Positions 1 to 8,483 of a stretch of 64,000 nucleotides of DNA are shown piece by piece. The DNA is from Sulfurivermis sp040755915. GTDB taxonomy: Bacteria; Pseudomonadota; Gammaproteobacteria; Thiohalomonadales; Thiohalomonadaceae. Position numbers and translations under genes: made by a program. The stretch is taken from assembly GCA_040755915.1 (NCBI GenBank), contig JBFLWM010000021.1, positions 1 through 64,000 of the forward strand. The letters are read 5' to 3'. Under the pieces are notes generated by a model, which was given only the letters and a program-made list of their open reading frames with translations, had not been told where the DNA came from and ran no database searches. Position 1 is the first letter of the stretch, and every line of letters begins with the position of its first letter.

Positions 1-46
1 TGTTGTTTATTGTCGTGTTAGGTTTCTTATGCGACAATAAACAACA
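1..46. repeat. perfect 15-bp inverted repeat upstream of the fadL-like gene
   Basis: Bases 1-15 (TGTTGTTTATTGTCG) are exactly repeated in inverse orientation at 32-46, with a 16-base spacer. It lies 37 bases before the start codon of the FadL-like gene. It could be an operator, a hairpin in the 5' leader, or the end of an upstream terminator whose gene lies outside the window; there is no T-run straight after the right arm on the plus strand. The arms are A+T-rich compared with the surrounding genes. Confidence 0.7.
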
Positions 47-82
47 AACATCGTTCCCACAGTTAAACCAAGGAGATCCCGA

Positions 83-1363
83 ATGAAGAATTCCAAGCGT
101 CTGCTCGCCGCTTCCATCGCCGCAGCCTGCTCCACCCTTCCTGTCGCGGCCTTCGCCACCAACGGCGACGAGCTCATCGGTCTGGGCGCCCAGTCCCGCG
201 CACTGGGTGGTACCGGTACCGCTGCCTTCTTTGGCTCTGAAAACGCGCTGACCAATCCCGCCCTGCTGGGCAAGTCCAAGGGCACCGAGTTTGCCTTCGG
301 CGGTACTGTGTTCATGCCGGATGTGAAGGCTGAATCCAATTTCTCCGGTGCACTGGCTAGCAAGACCAGCGATGCCGATCAGAGCGTCATTCCGGAAGTG
401 TCCATGTCCACCCGGATCAACGACAACCTGACCTTTGGCATCGGCATGTACGGCACCGCCGGCATGGGCGTGGACTATCGCGGCAATGGTGGTCTCATCG
501 AAGGTTACACCAACCTGCAACTGATGAAGTTTGCACCGACCCTGGCCTACAACAAGGACAATTTCGGTTTTGGTTTCGCCCCGGTGCTGCAGTACGGTGC
601 GCTGGACATCAACTACAAGACAGATGCTGATGGTGATGGTGATATCGATACCATCGGCAACGGCGTGTCCTCCGACCTGGGCACCGGCTACAACATCGGT
701 GTGTACTACGATGTCAACAGCCAGCTGACCGTGGCCCTGGCCTACCAGTCGGCCATCAGCATGACCTATAAGGATCAGCTTACCGTGGCGGCAGATGGTT
801 TCGGTATCGGCCCCAATGGCATGCAGACCATCACTTCTGACAAGTTGGAGCAGCCGGCCCAGATTAAGGTAGGTGTGGCCTATGCCATGGACGCCTGGAT
901 GTTCACGGCGGACTACAAGCAGATCAAGTGGGGCTCTGCCGATGGTTACAAGGACTTCAACTGGGATGACCAGAATGTCTACGCTCTGGGTGCCAAATAC
1001 ACCGGCAATGGCTACTGGGTAGGTGTGGGCTACAACCATGGCGAAGACCCGATCAAGGTGTTGCCGAGCGAGCAGACCATGACTGGTTACAGCAATCAAG
1101 CCGTCAATATGTTCAACAATCACCTGTTCCCCGGTATCGTGGAAGATCACATCACCTTTGGTGGTGGTTATGCCATCGGCAAGAACATGATGCTGGAAGG
1201 TGCTGTGGTGATTGCTGACGAAATTACCAAGACGGTAAATACCGGTACCATTTCCTCTGTCATGGGTGGTTTTGGTCCTGCAGGTATGCCGGTGGATGGT
1301 ACTACTCACAAAGTTACCCACTCCCAGACCAGCTACACCATTTCCCTGCGCATGAACTTCTAA
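83..1363 (+). CDS. FadL/OmpP1/TodX-family outer-membrane transport protein
   Basis: This is a 426-residue outer-membrane beta-barrel of the FadL family, which takes up long-chain fatty acids or other hydrophobic compounds. The signal peptide runs over residues 1-25 (cleavage after AAFA). The mature N-terminus TNGDELIGLGAQSRALGG has the family pattern, in which a short N-terminal hatch is followed by a glycine-rich stretch. The conserved NPALL follows near residue 60. The protein ends in phenylalanine (SLRMNF), as outer-membrane proteins recognised by the Bam machinery do. An AAGGAG ribosome site at 70-75 supports the ATG at 83. A terminator follows, so it is probably monocistronic. The family is clear, but the substrate cannot be read from the sequence. 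Confidence 0.88.
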   Translation: MKNSKRLLAASIAAACSTLPVAAFATNGDELIGLGAQSRALGGTGTAAFFGSENALTNPALLGKSKGTEFAFGGTVFMPDVKAESNFSGALASKTSDADQSVIPEVSMSTRINDNLTFGIGMYGTAGMGVDYRGNGGLIEGYTNLQLMKFAPTLAYNKDNFGFGFAPVLQYGALDINYKTDADGDGDIDTIGNGVSSDLGTGYNIGVYYDVNSQLTVALAYQSAISMTYKDQLTVAADGFGIGPNGMQTITSDKLEQPAQIKVGVAYAMDAWMFTADYKQIKWGSADGYKDFNWDDQNVYALGAKYTGNGYWVGVGYNHGEDPIKVLPSEQTMTGYSNQAVNMFNNHLFPGIVEDHITFGGGYAIGKNMMLEGAVVIADEITKTVNTGTISSVMGGFGPAGMPVDGTTHKVTHSQTSYTISLRMNF

Positions 1364-1415
1364 TCCGGGAAGCTGTTTTTCCGGTTGGAGGACTGCATAG
1401 TTAGGACGATGGTTG

Positions 1416-1454
1416 CGGGGCAGCAGGTTTAGCGACTTGCTGCCCCGTATTTTT
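1416..1454 (+). terminator. rho-independent terminator after the fadL-like gene
   Basis: A perfect 10-bp stem (CGGGGCAGCA at 1416-1425 with TGCTGCCCCG at 1438-1447) and a 12-base loop are followed by TATTTTTG. It ends transcription of the FadL-like gene before the next gene begins at 1486. Confidence 0.85.
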
Positions 1455-1485
1455 GTAGCACTATAAAAATATTGGAGAGGGAGTC

Positions 1486-2406
1486 ATGAAGAGCATCAAG
1501 CAGATGGTAATCGTGCTGGGGCTGCTGGCCCTGGCGGTGTCCGCGCAGGCGGAAGACAAGCTGAAGCCGTTCGTTCTGGCCTACAAGACCAAGGGCGACA
1601 TGGCGGCGGTGGCGGCCGAGGTGCAGCAGAAGCTGACCGCCGGCGGTTTCGAGGTGGTGGGCAGCTACCGTCCCTACGATACTGCAACCATCATCGCCGT
1701 GACCAATGAACAGCTGAAGCAGACGGCAGCCAAATCCGAGTTCGGTGGTTATGGCGCGGCGCAGCGCGTGTCGGTGACCGACGTCAACGGTGAATTGCAG
1801 GTGGCCTATACCAATCCCACCTACATGGCCCATGCCTATCGCATGGAAGGCGATCTGGCCGAGGTGACAGCCAGGCTGGCGCAGGTGCTGGGCAAGCAGG
1901 AGGTGTTTGGCCCGAAGGACGGCCTGACTGCCAAGCAATTGCGCAAATACCAGTACATGTGGGGCATGGAGTATTTCGATGAGCCGTCCACCCACGCCAT
2001 GTATCCGAGCCATGAGAAGGCGGTGAAGGCGGTGGCGGAGCGTCTGGCCAAGGGGACGGCCGGCGTGACCCAGGTGTACCGTATCGATATCCCGGGCAAG
2101 GACGAGGTGGTGTTCGGTGTGGCGATGAAGGCGCCCAGCGACAAGAAGAAGGACATGGACGAGGCCTTCATCATGAGCGAAATCGACTTCAAGCCGCTGC
2201 GTTCCACGGCGCATCTGCCCTACGAGATCCTGGTCTCCGATCGCAAGGTGTATTCGCTCTATGCCCGTTTCCGCATTGCCATCAACTTCCCGGACCTGTC
2301 CATGATGGGTGACAACAGCTTCATGAACATCATGAAGAGCCCGGATGCGATCAAGAATGCCTTGACCGAGGTGGGGGATGATACCTACAAGGAGGCGCTG
2401 TTCTAA
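1486..2406 (+). CDS. exported protein of unknown function (weakly DUF302-like)
   Basis: This 306-residue protein begins with a clear signal peptide (MKSIKQMVIVLGLLALAVSAQA, then EDKLK), so it is probably periplasmic. I do not recognise a firm family. Residues about 25-130 have the alternating pattern of a small alpha/beta domain (GGFEVVGSYRPYDTATIIAV), which loosely recalls DUF302-type domains; this is a weak resemblance. The rest carries no cysteines, heme motifs or metal motifs that I can see. A GAGGGAG ribosome site precedes the ATG. It is separated by a terminator from the FadL-like gene upstream and by another terminator from glyA downstream, so it is likely transcribed alone. Confidence 0.7.
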   Translation: MKSIKQMVIVLGLLALAVSAQAEDKLKPFVLAYKTKGDMAAVAAEVQQKLTAGGFEVVGSYRPYDTATIIAVTNEQLKQTAAKSEFGGYGAAQRVSVTDVNGELQVAYTNPTYMAHAYRMEGDLAEVTARLAQVLGKQEVFGPKDGLTAKQLRKYQYMWGMEYFDEPSTHAMYPSHEKAVKAVAERLAKGTAGVTQVYRIDIPGKDEVVFGVAMKAPSDKKKDMDEAFIMSEIDFKPLRSTAHLPYEILVSDRKVYSLYARFRIAINFPDLSMMGDNSFMNIMKSPDAIKNALTEVGDDTYKEALF

Positions 2407-2513
2407 TCCGTCGGAGTAGGCAGGACAAATACAACCCGGAAAGGGGGGAGGAGAGAAAGAGAAGCCCGTCAGGGCCCAGGGAAGCTGACCATCGGACAGG
2501 TATTCATTGCAAG

Positions 2514-2536
2514 GCCCCGCTTCGGCGGGGCTTTTT
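2514..2536 (+). terminator. rho-independent terminator
   Basis: GCCCCGC (2514-2520), a TTCG tetraloop and GCGGGGC (2525-2531) are followed by TTTTT (2532-2536). This is a strong canonical terminator between the exported-protein gene and glyA. The rest of the 2407-2687 gap holds nothing else I can identify. Confidence 0.92.
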
Positions 2537-2687
2537 CATTTCCGGGGGCGGGGTGGCTGGCGGCGCCTCTCCGGGGCATACCATGCAATATCGGCCCGGA
2601 TCGGGTAATATTCGTACCCTTTCCGCCGGTGCATGGGCCGGCGTGCATATTTCTGATTCTTCTACCGATTTTGCCAGGGGATGCCGG

Positions 2688-3944
2688 ATGTTTACCAAGC
2701 AGATGCACATTGCCGGGTTTGACGACGAACTGTGGAACGCGATGGAGCAGGAGCGGGTGCGCCAGGAAGAGCACATCGAACTCATCGCCTCCGAGAACTA
2801 TGCCAGCCCGCGCGTGATGGAGGCCCAGGGCTCCTCCCTGACCAACAAGTACGCCGAAGGCTATCCCGGCAAGCGCTACTACGGTGGCTGTGAATACGTC
2901 GACGTGGCCGAGCAACTGGCCATCGACCGCGCCAAGCAGCTGTTCGGCGCCGATTACGCCAACGTTCAGCCCCACTCCGGTTCCCAGGCCAATGCCGCTG
3001 TGTACATGGCGCTGCTGGAGCCGGGCGACACCGTACTGGGCATGTCCCTGGCCCACGGCGGCCACCTGACCCACGGCGCCAAGGTCAACTTCTCCGGCAA
3101 GATTTATCATTCCGTGCAGTATGGGCTGAACGAGAAGACCGGCGAGATCGACTACGACCAGGTCGAAGCCCTGGCCCTGGAGCACAAGCCGAAGATGATT
3201 GTTGCCGGTTTCTCCGCCTATTCCCGCGTGGTGGATTGGCAACGCTTCCGCACCATCGCCGACAAGGTGGGTGCCTATCTGTTCGTGGACATGGCGCATG
3301 TGGCAGGACTGGTCGCCGCCGGCGTGTACCCCAACCCGGTGCAGATCGCCGATGTCACCACCACCACCACCCACAAGACCCTGCGCGGCCCGCGCGGCGG
3401 CATCATCCTGGCCAAGTCCAACCCGGACCTGGAGAAGAAGCTGAACTCGCTGGTGTTCCCCGGTATCCAGGGCGGTCCGCTGATGCACGTCATCGCCGCC
3501 AAGGCGGTGGCCTTCAAGGAGGCGCTGCAGCCGGAATTCAAGGCCTATCAGCAGCAGGTGGTGGTCAACGCCCGCGCCATGGCCAAGGTCTTTCTGGCGC
3601 GCGGTTTCGACGTGGTGTCCGGTGGTACCGACAACCACCTGTTCCTGGTCAGCTTCATCAAGCAGGGCCTGACCGGCAAGGACGTCGATGCCTGGTTGGG
3701 CAGCGCCTACATCACCGTGAACAAGAACTCCGTGCCCAATGACCCGCAGTCGCCCTTCGTCACCAGCGGCATCCGTATCGGTACCCCGGCGATCACCACC
3801 CGTGGTTTCATGGAAGCCGAGGCCACCGCGCTGGCCGGCTGGATCTGCGACATCATCGACGCGCGCGGCGATGCCGCCGTGATCGCGCAGGTGAAGGCCA
3901 AGGTGCTGGATGTGTGCAAGCGGTTGCCGGTTTACGGCAAGTAA
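2688..3944 (+). CDS. glyA: serine hydroxymethyltransferase
   Basis: GlyA interconverts serine and glycine with tetrahydrofolate and is the main source of one-carbon units; it is a cytosolic PLP enzyme. The protein is 418 residues, the usual bacterial length. The N-terminal LIASENY motif is present. The PLP lysine is K230 in TTHKTLRGPRGG. The reading frame is open further upstream, but the ATG at 2688 has an AGGGGA ribosome site 7 bases before it and gives the family's normal N-terminus, so I take that start. glyA followed by nrdR and the rib genes is a common order in gammaproteobacteria. I saw no glycine riboswitch upstream. Confidence 0.97.
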   Translation: MFTKQMHIAGFDDELWNAMEQERVRQEEHIELIASENYASPRVMEAQGSSLTNKYAEGYPGKRYYGGCEYVDVAEQLAIDRAKQLFGADYANVQPHSGSQANAAVYMALLEPGDTVLGMSLAHGGHLTHGAKVNFSGKIYHSVQYGLNEKTGEIDYDQVEALALEHKPKMIVAGFSAYSRVVDWQRFRTIADKVGAYLFVDMAHVAGLVAAGVYPNPVQIADVTTTTTHKTLRGPRGGIILAKSNPDLEKKLNSLVFPGIQGGPLMHVIAAKAVAFKEALQPEFKAYQQQVVVNARAMAKVFLARGFDVVSGGTDNHLFLVSFIKQGLTGKDVDAWLGSAYITVNKNSVPNDPQSPFVTSGIRIGTPAITTRGFMEAEATALAGWICDIIDARGDAAVIAQVKAKVLDVCKRLPVYGK

Positions 3945-3970
3945 CAAGTAGCAAGTAACAAGTAGCAAGT
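3939..3970 (+). repeat. 14-bp tandem repeat at the glyA 3' end
   Basis: The unit AAGTAACAAGTAGC occurs at 3939-3952 and 3953-3966 and begins a third time at 3967-3970. It covers the last codon and the stop of glyA and fills the start of the glyA-nrdR gap. The repeat supplies additional in-line TAA/TAG triplets. It looks like a slippage-prone microsatellite rather than a mobile element. Confidence 0.85.
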
Positions 3971-3997
3971 TGCCTTCTTGCCACTTGGAGCTTAACG

Positions 3998-4504
3998 ATG
4001 CGCTGCCCCTTCTGCGACGCCCCCGATACCAAGGTCATCGACTCGCGTCTGGCCAATGACGGCGATGCCGTGCGGCGCCGGCGCGAATGCCTGACCTGCA
4101 GCGAGCGCTTCACCACCTTCGAGATTGCCGAACTGGTGATGCCGCGCATGGTGAAGCAGAGTGGTGTGCGTGAGCCGTTCAATGAGGACAAGTTGCGGGC
4201 CGGTTTCCTGCGGGCGCTGGAAAAGCGCCCGGTCGGTACCGAGGCCATCGAGGCGGCCATCAGCCGCATCCTGCATCGACTGCGCAGCAGCGGCGAACGC
4301 GAGTTGCCGACGCGACTGGTGGGGGAATGGGTGATGGAAGAGCTGCGCGAGCTGGATGAGGTGGCCTATGTGCGCTTTGCCTCGGTGTATCGCCGCTTCC
4401 AGGACGTAAATGCCTTCCGTGAAGAGATCGAGCGCCTGCAGAATGAACCGCCGGCACAGGTGAAGCGCAGCCAGCTCACGCTGCTCGACGGTGACAAAGA
4501 ATAA
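3998..4504 (+). CDS. nrdR: transcriptional repressor NrdR
   Basis: NrdR senses dNTP/ATP balance and represses ribonucleotide reductase genes. The 168-residue protein has the N-terminal zinc ribbon with cysteines C3, C6, C31 and C34, followed by the basic RRRRE segment and then the ATP-cone domain from about residue 49 (MVKQSGVREPFNEDKL). Length and motif spacing match the family. A TTGGAG ribosome site precedes the ATG. The gene lies 53 bases after glyA and 8 bases before ribD, so it probably belongs to the same transcript as the riboflavin genes. Confidence 0.97.
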   Translation: MRCPFCDAPDTKVIDSRLANDGDAVRRRRECLTCSERFTTFEIAELVMPRMVKQSGVREPFNEDKLRAGFLRALEKRPVGTEAIEAAISRILHRLRSSGERELPTRLVGEWVMEELRELDEVAYVRFASVYRRFQDVNAFREEIERLQNEPPAQVKRSQLTLLDGDKE

Positions 4505-4512
4505 ACAACCGC

Positions 4513-5631
4513 ATGTCCGCATTCTCCGCTGCCGACTACGCCTATATGGCCCGCGCCCTGCAACTGGCCGAGCGCGGTCTGTATACCACCACGCCGAACC
4601 CGCGCGTCGGCTGCGTCATCGTCAGGGACGATGCGGTGGTGGGCGAGGGCTGGCACGAAGTTGCCGGTGGTCCCCATGCCGAGGTGCATGCGCTGGCCCA
4701 GGCCGGTGAGCAGGCGCGCGGCGCCACCGCCTACGTGACGCTGGAGCCGTGCAGCCATCATGGCCGCACGCCGCCCTGCGCCGATGCACTGCTGAATGCC
4801 GGTGTGAGTCGTGTGGTCGCGGCGATGGAGGATCCCAATCCGCTGGTGGCAGGCAATGGTTTGCGGCGTCTGCATGAGGCCGGTGTTGCCGTGGCATCCG
4901 GTCTGATGCAGGCGCAGGCCGAGGCGATCAATCCCGGCTTCATCCGCCGCATGCGTGACGAGCGGCCCTATGTGCGCTGCAAACTGGCGATGAGCCTGGA
5001 CGGGCGCACGGCGATGGCCTCGGGCGAGAGCAAATGGATTACCGGCAGTGATGCGCGCGAAGACGTGCAGCGCCTGCGCGCACGCAGCTGTGCCATCATC
5101 ACCGGTATCGGCACCGTGCTGGCCGATGACCCCAATCTGACGGTGCGTTTTCCCTTGCCGGGAGGGCGTGAGCGGCAGCCGCTGCGTGTGGTGCTGGACC
5201 CGCGCCTGTCCATGCCGGAGAGTTCGCGTCTGTTGCAGCAGCCGGGCGGTGTGCTGGTGATCACGGCCTGTAACGAGACCACGGCGCGGCAGCGGTTGGA
5301 ACGGGCCGGTGCCGAGGTGGTGTACCTGCCCCATGGCCTGGATCGTGTCGATCTCGAAGGTACCCTGCGTCTGCTGGCGGAACGGCAGGTGAACGAGGTA
5401 CTGGTGGAGACCGGTGCGACCTTGAGCGGTGCCATGCTGCAGGCGGGACTCATCGACGAGCTGGTCATCTATATGGCGCCGCTCTTGATGGGTGATGCGG
5501 CGCGCGGTCTGTTCCGCCTGCCCGGCATGGAGCGCATGGAGCAGCGCATCGCATTGAATATTACCGACCTGCGCGCGGTGGGAAAGGACTGGCGCATTAA
5601 CGCACAGGTCACACACAGGGTGAATGGATAA
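4513..5631 (+). CDS. ribD: bifunctional diaminohydroxyphosphoribosylaminopyrimidine deaminase / 5-amino-6-(5-phosphoribosylamino)uracil reductase
   Basis: RibD carries out the second and third steps of riboflavin synthesis. The 372-residue protein has an N-terminal deaminase domain with the zinc motif (PHAEVHAL, then PCSHHGRTPPC) and a C-terminal reductase domain from about residue 150 (KLAMSLDGRTAMASGESKWIT). Both active regions look intact. It starts 8 bases after nrdR and stops 3 bases before ribE, which indicates a tightly packed operon. Confidence 0.97.
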   Translation: MSAFSAADYAYMARALQLAERGLYTTTPNPRVGCVIVRDDAVVGEGWHEVAGGPHAEVHALAQAGEQARGATAYVTLEPCSHHGRTPPCADALLNAGVSRVVAAMEDPNPLVAGNGLRRLHEAGVAVASGLMQAQAEAINPGFIRRMRDERPYVRCKLAMSLDGRTAMASGESKWITGSDAREDVQRLRARSCAIITGIGTVLADDPNLTVRFPLPGGRERQPLRVVLDPRLSMPESSRLLQQPGGVLVITACNETTARQRLERAGAEVVYLPHGLDRVDLEGTLRLLAERQVNEVLVETGATLSGAMLQAGLIDELVIYMAPLLMGDAARGLFRLPGMERMEQRIALNITDLRAVGKDWRINAQVTHRVNG

Positions 5632-5634
5632 GGC

Positions 5635-6294
5635 ATGTTTACCGGCATCATCCAGGCCATCGGCGAAGTCGCCGCCCTGCAACCCCAGGGCGCAGACTAT
5701 CGCCTGCGTATCCGTACGGGCACACTGGATCTGGATGACGTACAGTTGGGTGACAGCATTGCCGTCAACGGCGTCTGTCTGACGGTGGTGGAACTGCCGG
5801 GCGACGGTTTCTGGGCCGATGTGTCCGGCGAGACACTGGCGCACACCAGCTTTGCCGAATTGCGTGTCGGCAGCCGCGTCAATCTGGAAAAGGCGTTGAT
5901 GCCCACTTCGCGCCTCGGCGGCCATCTGGTCAGCGGACACGTGGATGGTGTCGGTGAGGTGCTGAATCGCGGCAACGACGGCCGCTCGGTGCGTTTTCGT
6001 CTTAAGGCACCGGCGGATCTGGCCAGATACATCGCCGCCAAGGGTTCCATCACCATCGATGGTGTCAGCCTCACCGTCAATGCGGTGCTCGGCGCCGAAT
6101 TCGAACTGAATATCGTGCCGCATACCCTGCAGGAAACCACCTTGGCCGATTTCGCTCCGGGGCGGCGCGTGAACCTGGAGGTGGATGTCATCGCCCGCTA
6201 TCTGGAGCGTCTGCTGCTGGGGGAGCGCGCAGCGCAACCGGCCGGCGGTGGCATGACGATGGAGTTTCTCGCCCAGCATGGCTTTCTGAAATAA
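5635..6294 (+). CDS. ribE: riboflavin synthase, alpha chain
   Basis: This enzyme dismutates two 6,7-dimethyl-8-ribityllumazine molecules to riboflavin (the gene is called ribC in E. coli). At 219 residues it shows the typical internal duplication of two lumazine-binding barrels. It starts with MFTGII, and each half carries the conserved pattern (VNGVCLTV in the first, IDGVSLTV in the second). SGHVDG is conserved near residue 100. It sits between ribD and the ribB-type gene. Confidence 0.97.
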   Translation: MFTGIIQAIGEVAALQPQGADYRLRIRTGTLDLDDVQLGDSIAVNGVCLTVVELPGDGFWADVSGETLAHTSFAELRVGSRVNLEKALMPTSRLGGHLVSGHVDGVGEVLNRGNDGRSVRFRLKAPADLARYIAAKGSITIDGVSLTVNAVLGAEFELNIVPHTLQETTLADFAPGRRVNLEVDVIARYLERLLLGERAAQPAGGGMTMEFLAQHGFLK

Positions 6295-6347
6295 CAGCGC
6301 CGCCAGAGCGCGACCATTAAAAAACGAGCACCGGACTGAACACGACA

Positions 6348-7460
6348 ATGGCACTGAATACGACAGAAGAAATCATCGAGGATATCCGCCAGGGCAAGAT
6401 GGTCGTCCTGATGGACGACGAGGACCGCGAGAACGAAGGCGACCTGATCATGGCCGCCTCGCTGGTGCGGCCGGAAGACATCAACTTCATGGCGCGTTAC
6501 GGCCGCGGCCTGATCTGCCTTACCCTCACCAAGGAGCGCTGCGAACAGTTGCGCCTGCCCTTGATGGTGAGCAACAACAACGAAAAGCACGGCACCGCCT
6601 TCACGCTGTCCATCGAGGCTGCGCATGGTGTGACCACCGGCATCTCCGCCTATGATCGGGCCCATACCGTGCGCACGGCAGTGGCGCCCAATGCCGGGCC
6701 GGGGGACATCGTGCAGCCGGGACATATCTTCCCGCTGATGGCCCGCCCGGGCGGCGTGCTGACCCGCGCCGGCCACACCGAGGCCGGCTGCGACCTGACC
6801 CGCCTCGCCGGGGTGGAACCGGCGGCGGTGATCGTCGAGATCCTCAACGAAGACGGCACCATGGCGCGCCGTCCGGACCTGGAGATCTTCGCCAAGCAGC
6901 ACGGTCTCAAGATGGGCACCATCGCCGACCTGATCCAGTACCGCCTGCAGAACGAGCCGACGGTGGAGCGGGTGGCAGTGTGCAAGCTGCCGACCGCCTT
7001 CGGCGAGTTCAAGCTGGTGGCCTACCGTGACCTTATCGAGCGCGAGATGCATCTGGCCCTGGTCAAGGGTGACATTTCTGCCGAACAGCCGACGCTGGTG
7101 CGCGTACATATGCAGAACACCCTGTGTGACCTGTTCGCCAACCAGCGCAGTGACTGTGGCTGGCCCCTGCACAGCGCCCTGGAGTACATTGCCAGACAGG
7201 GCAGCGGCATTGCCATCGTTCTGCGGCAGCAGGAAAGCGCTGACGAGCTGCTGCGCCACATCAAGGACTACCAGTTGGAGGACGAGGGTGTCAGCCTGCC
7301 GCGTGAGGGCAAGGGGGCCGATCTGCGCACCTATGGTATCGGCGCGCAGATCCTGCTCGACCTCGGTGTGCGCCGCATGCGGGTGATGAGTTCGCCCAAG
7401 CGCATGCACGGCCTGCCGGGCTTCGGTCTGGAAGTGGTGGAGTATATTTCCCAGGAGTAG
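6348..7460 (+). CDS. ribB: 3,4-dihydroxy-2-butanone-4-phosphate synthase with degenerate GTP cyclohydrolase II-like domain (RibBX type)
   Basis: The N-terminal half (residues about 1-200) is an intact RibB domain with DDEDRENEGDL and the HTEAGCDL metal-site region; it makes the four-carbon unit of riboflavin. The C-terminal half looks like RibA but is degenerate. Where RibA has HSECLTGD then RCDCG, this protein has HMQNTLCD then RSDCG, so two of the three zinc cysteines are replaced (by N and S). The RQEGR catalytic stretch has become RQQES. This matches the RibBX variant described in Proteobacteria, in which the second domain lacks cyclohydrolase activity. A true ribA is therefore expected elsewhere in the genome. 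The loss of activity here is inferred from sequence. Confidence 0.93.
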   Translation: MALNTTEEIIEDIRQGKMVVLMDDEDRENEGDLIMAASLVRPEDINFMARYGRGLICLTLTKERCEQLRLPLMVSNNNEKHGTAFTLSIEAAHGVTTGISAYDRAHTVRTAVAPNAGPGDIVQPGHIFPLMARPGGVLTRAGHTEAGCDLTRLAGVEPAAVIVEILNEDGTMARRPDLEIFAKQHGLKMGTIADLIQYRLQNEPTVERVAVCKLPTAFGEFKLVAYRDLIEREMHLALVKGDISAEQPTLVRVHMQNTLCDLFANQRSDCGWPLHSALEYIARQGSGIAIVLRQQESADELLRHIKDYQLEDEGVSLPREGKGADLRTYGIGAQILLDLGVRRMRVMSSPKRMHGLPGFGLEVVEYISQE

Positions 7461-7524
7461 GAGCGGACGGTGTCCGCGATCGGCATCTGGCGAGGGTGCT
7501 GTCGCGAATGCGATTCGCTCCTAC
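7457..7524. repeat. imperfect inverted repeat, family A copy 1
   Basis: The arms at 7457-7480 and 7501-7524 begin with GTAGGAGCG and pair imperfectly around a 20-base loop. The left arm overlaps the last codons of the ribB-type gene. A second copy of the same family lies at 10702-10767; the shared core is GCGGAC-G-TGTCCGCGAT. This looks like a small dispersed REP-like palindrome. Confidence 0.75.
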
Positions 7525-7571
7525 ACGGGGCGTGCCAAGAACATAATTAACCGGAAACAAGGAACAGCATC

Positions 7572-8045
7572 ATGAGCGAGATCAAGACCTACGAAGGCAG
7601 CATGGTGATCAACAATGCCCGCTTCGGCATCGTGGTGGGCCGCTTCAACAGCTTCATCGTGGAGAGCCTGCTGGACGGCGCTCTCGACACCCTGCGCCGT
7701 CACGGTGCGGTGGACAAGAACATCGAGATCGTGCGCGTCCCCGGCGCCTTCGAGATCCCGCTGGCGGCGCAGCGCATGGCTCAGGCCGGCAAGTACGACG
7801 CCATCATCGCCCTCGGTGCGGTGATCCGCGGCGGTACCCCGCACTTTGAGTACGTAGCCGGCGAATGCACCAAGGGGCTGGCGGCCGTGATGATGCAGCA
7901 CAGCGTACCGGTGGCCTTCGGCGTACTGACCGTGGACACCATTGATCAGGCCATCGAGCGTGCCGGCACCAAGGCGGGTAACAAGGGTGCCGAGGCGACG
8001 TTGTCGGCCATCGAGATGGTGAACCTGCTGGGGCAGATGAAGTAA
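7572..8045 (+). CDS. ribH: 6,7-dimethyl-8-ribityllumazine synthase
   Basis: RibH condenses the RibD product with the four-carbon unit from RibB and forms icosahedral shells in many bacteria. The 157-residue protein has the usual motifs: GRFNSFIVESLL, RVPGAFEIPL, GAVIRGGTPHFEYVA with the catalytic histidine region, and PVAFGVLT. A ribosome site (AAGGAA) precedes the ATG. It follows the RibBX-type gene after a palindromic repeat and is 2 bases from nusB. Confidence 0.97.
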   Translation: MSEIKTYEGSMVINNARFGIVVGRFNSFIVESLLDGALDTLRRHGAVDKNIEIVRVPGAFEIPLAAQRMAQAGKYDAIIALGAVIRGGTPHFEYVAGECTKGLAAVMMQHSVPVAFGVLTVDTIDQAIERAGTKAGNKGAEATLSAIEMVNLLGQMK

Positions 8046-8047
8046 CC

Positions 8048-8473
8048 ATGAGCAAGGCGCGCAGCCGTGCCCGCCAACGTGCGGTGCAGGCACTCTATCA
8101 ATGGCAGCTCACCGCGCAGAATCTGGGTGAGATTGAAACCCAGTTCCTGGAAGAACGCGAAATGGGCAAGGCCGACCTGGAGTTCTTCCACGAGTTGCTG
8201 CACGAAGTGCCGGCGCATCTGGACGAGCTGGACAGTCTGCTCTCGCCCCTGCTGGATCGCCCGCTGCCGCAGGTGGACCCGGTAGAACGCGCCATCCTGC
8301 GCATGGGTTGCTATGAGCTGAAGTATCGGCTGGAAACGCCGTACCGTGTGGTGATCAATGAATCGGTGGAACTGGCCAAAACCTTTGGCGGCGAGCAGGG
8401 CCACAAATACGTCAACAGCGTGCTGGACAAGGTGGCGCGCCAGGTGCGCGCGGCGGAAATGAAGCAGCGTTAG
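8048..8473 (+). CDS. nusB: transcription antitermination factor NusB
   Basis: NusB binds boxA RNA together with S10 (NusE) in rRNA antitermination. The 141-residue all-helical protein shows the family features: the N-terminal RSRARQRAVQALYQWQ, and the C-terminal YRVVINESVELAKTFGGEQGHKYVNSVLD. Length is normal. It starts 2 bases after ribH, the classical ribH-nusB pairing, and thiL follows as in many gammaproteobacteria. Confidence 0.97.
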   Translation: MSKARSRARQRAVQALYQWQLTAQNLGEIETQFLEEREMGKADLEFFHELLHEVPAHLDELDSLLSPLLDRPLPQVDPVERAILRMGCYELKYRLETPYRVVINESVELAKTFGGEQGHKYVNSVLDKVARQVRAAEMKQR

Positions 8474-8483
8474 CTGTCGATGT

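Noticed and set aside
2407..2687. Glycine riboswitch before glyA
   Set aside because: I could not find the conserved paired aptamer cores; a plain terminator and the ribosome site account for the visible structure.
6295..6347. FMN riboswitch upstream of the riboflavin genes
   Set aside because: The gap is only 53 bases and lacks the conserved RFN stems; no such element is seen before ribD either.
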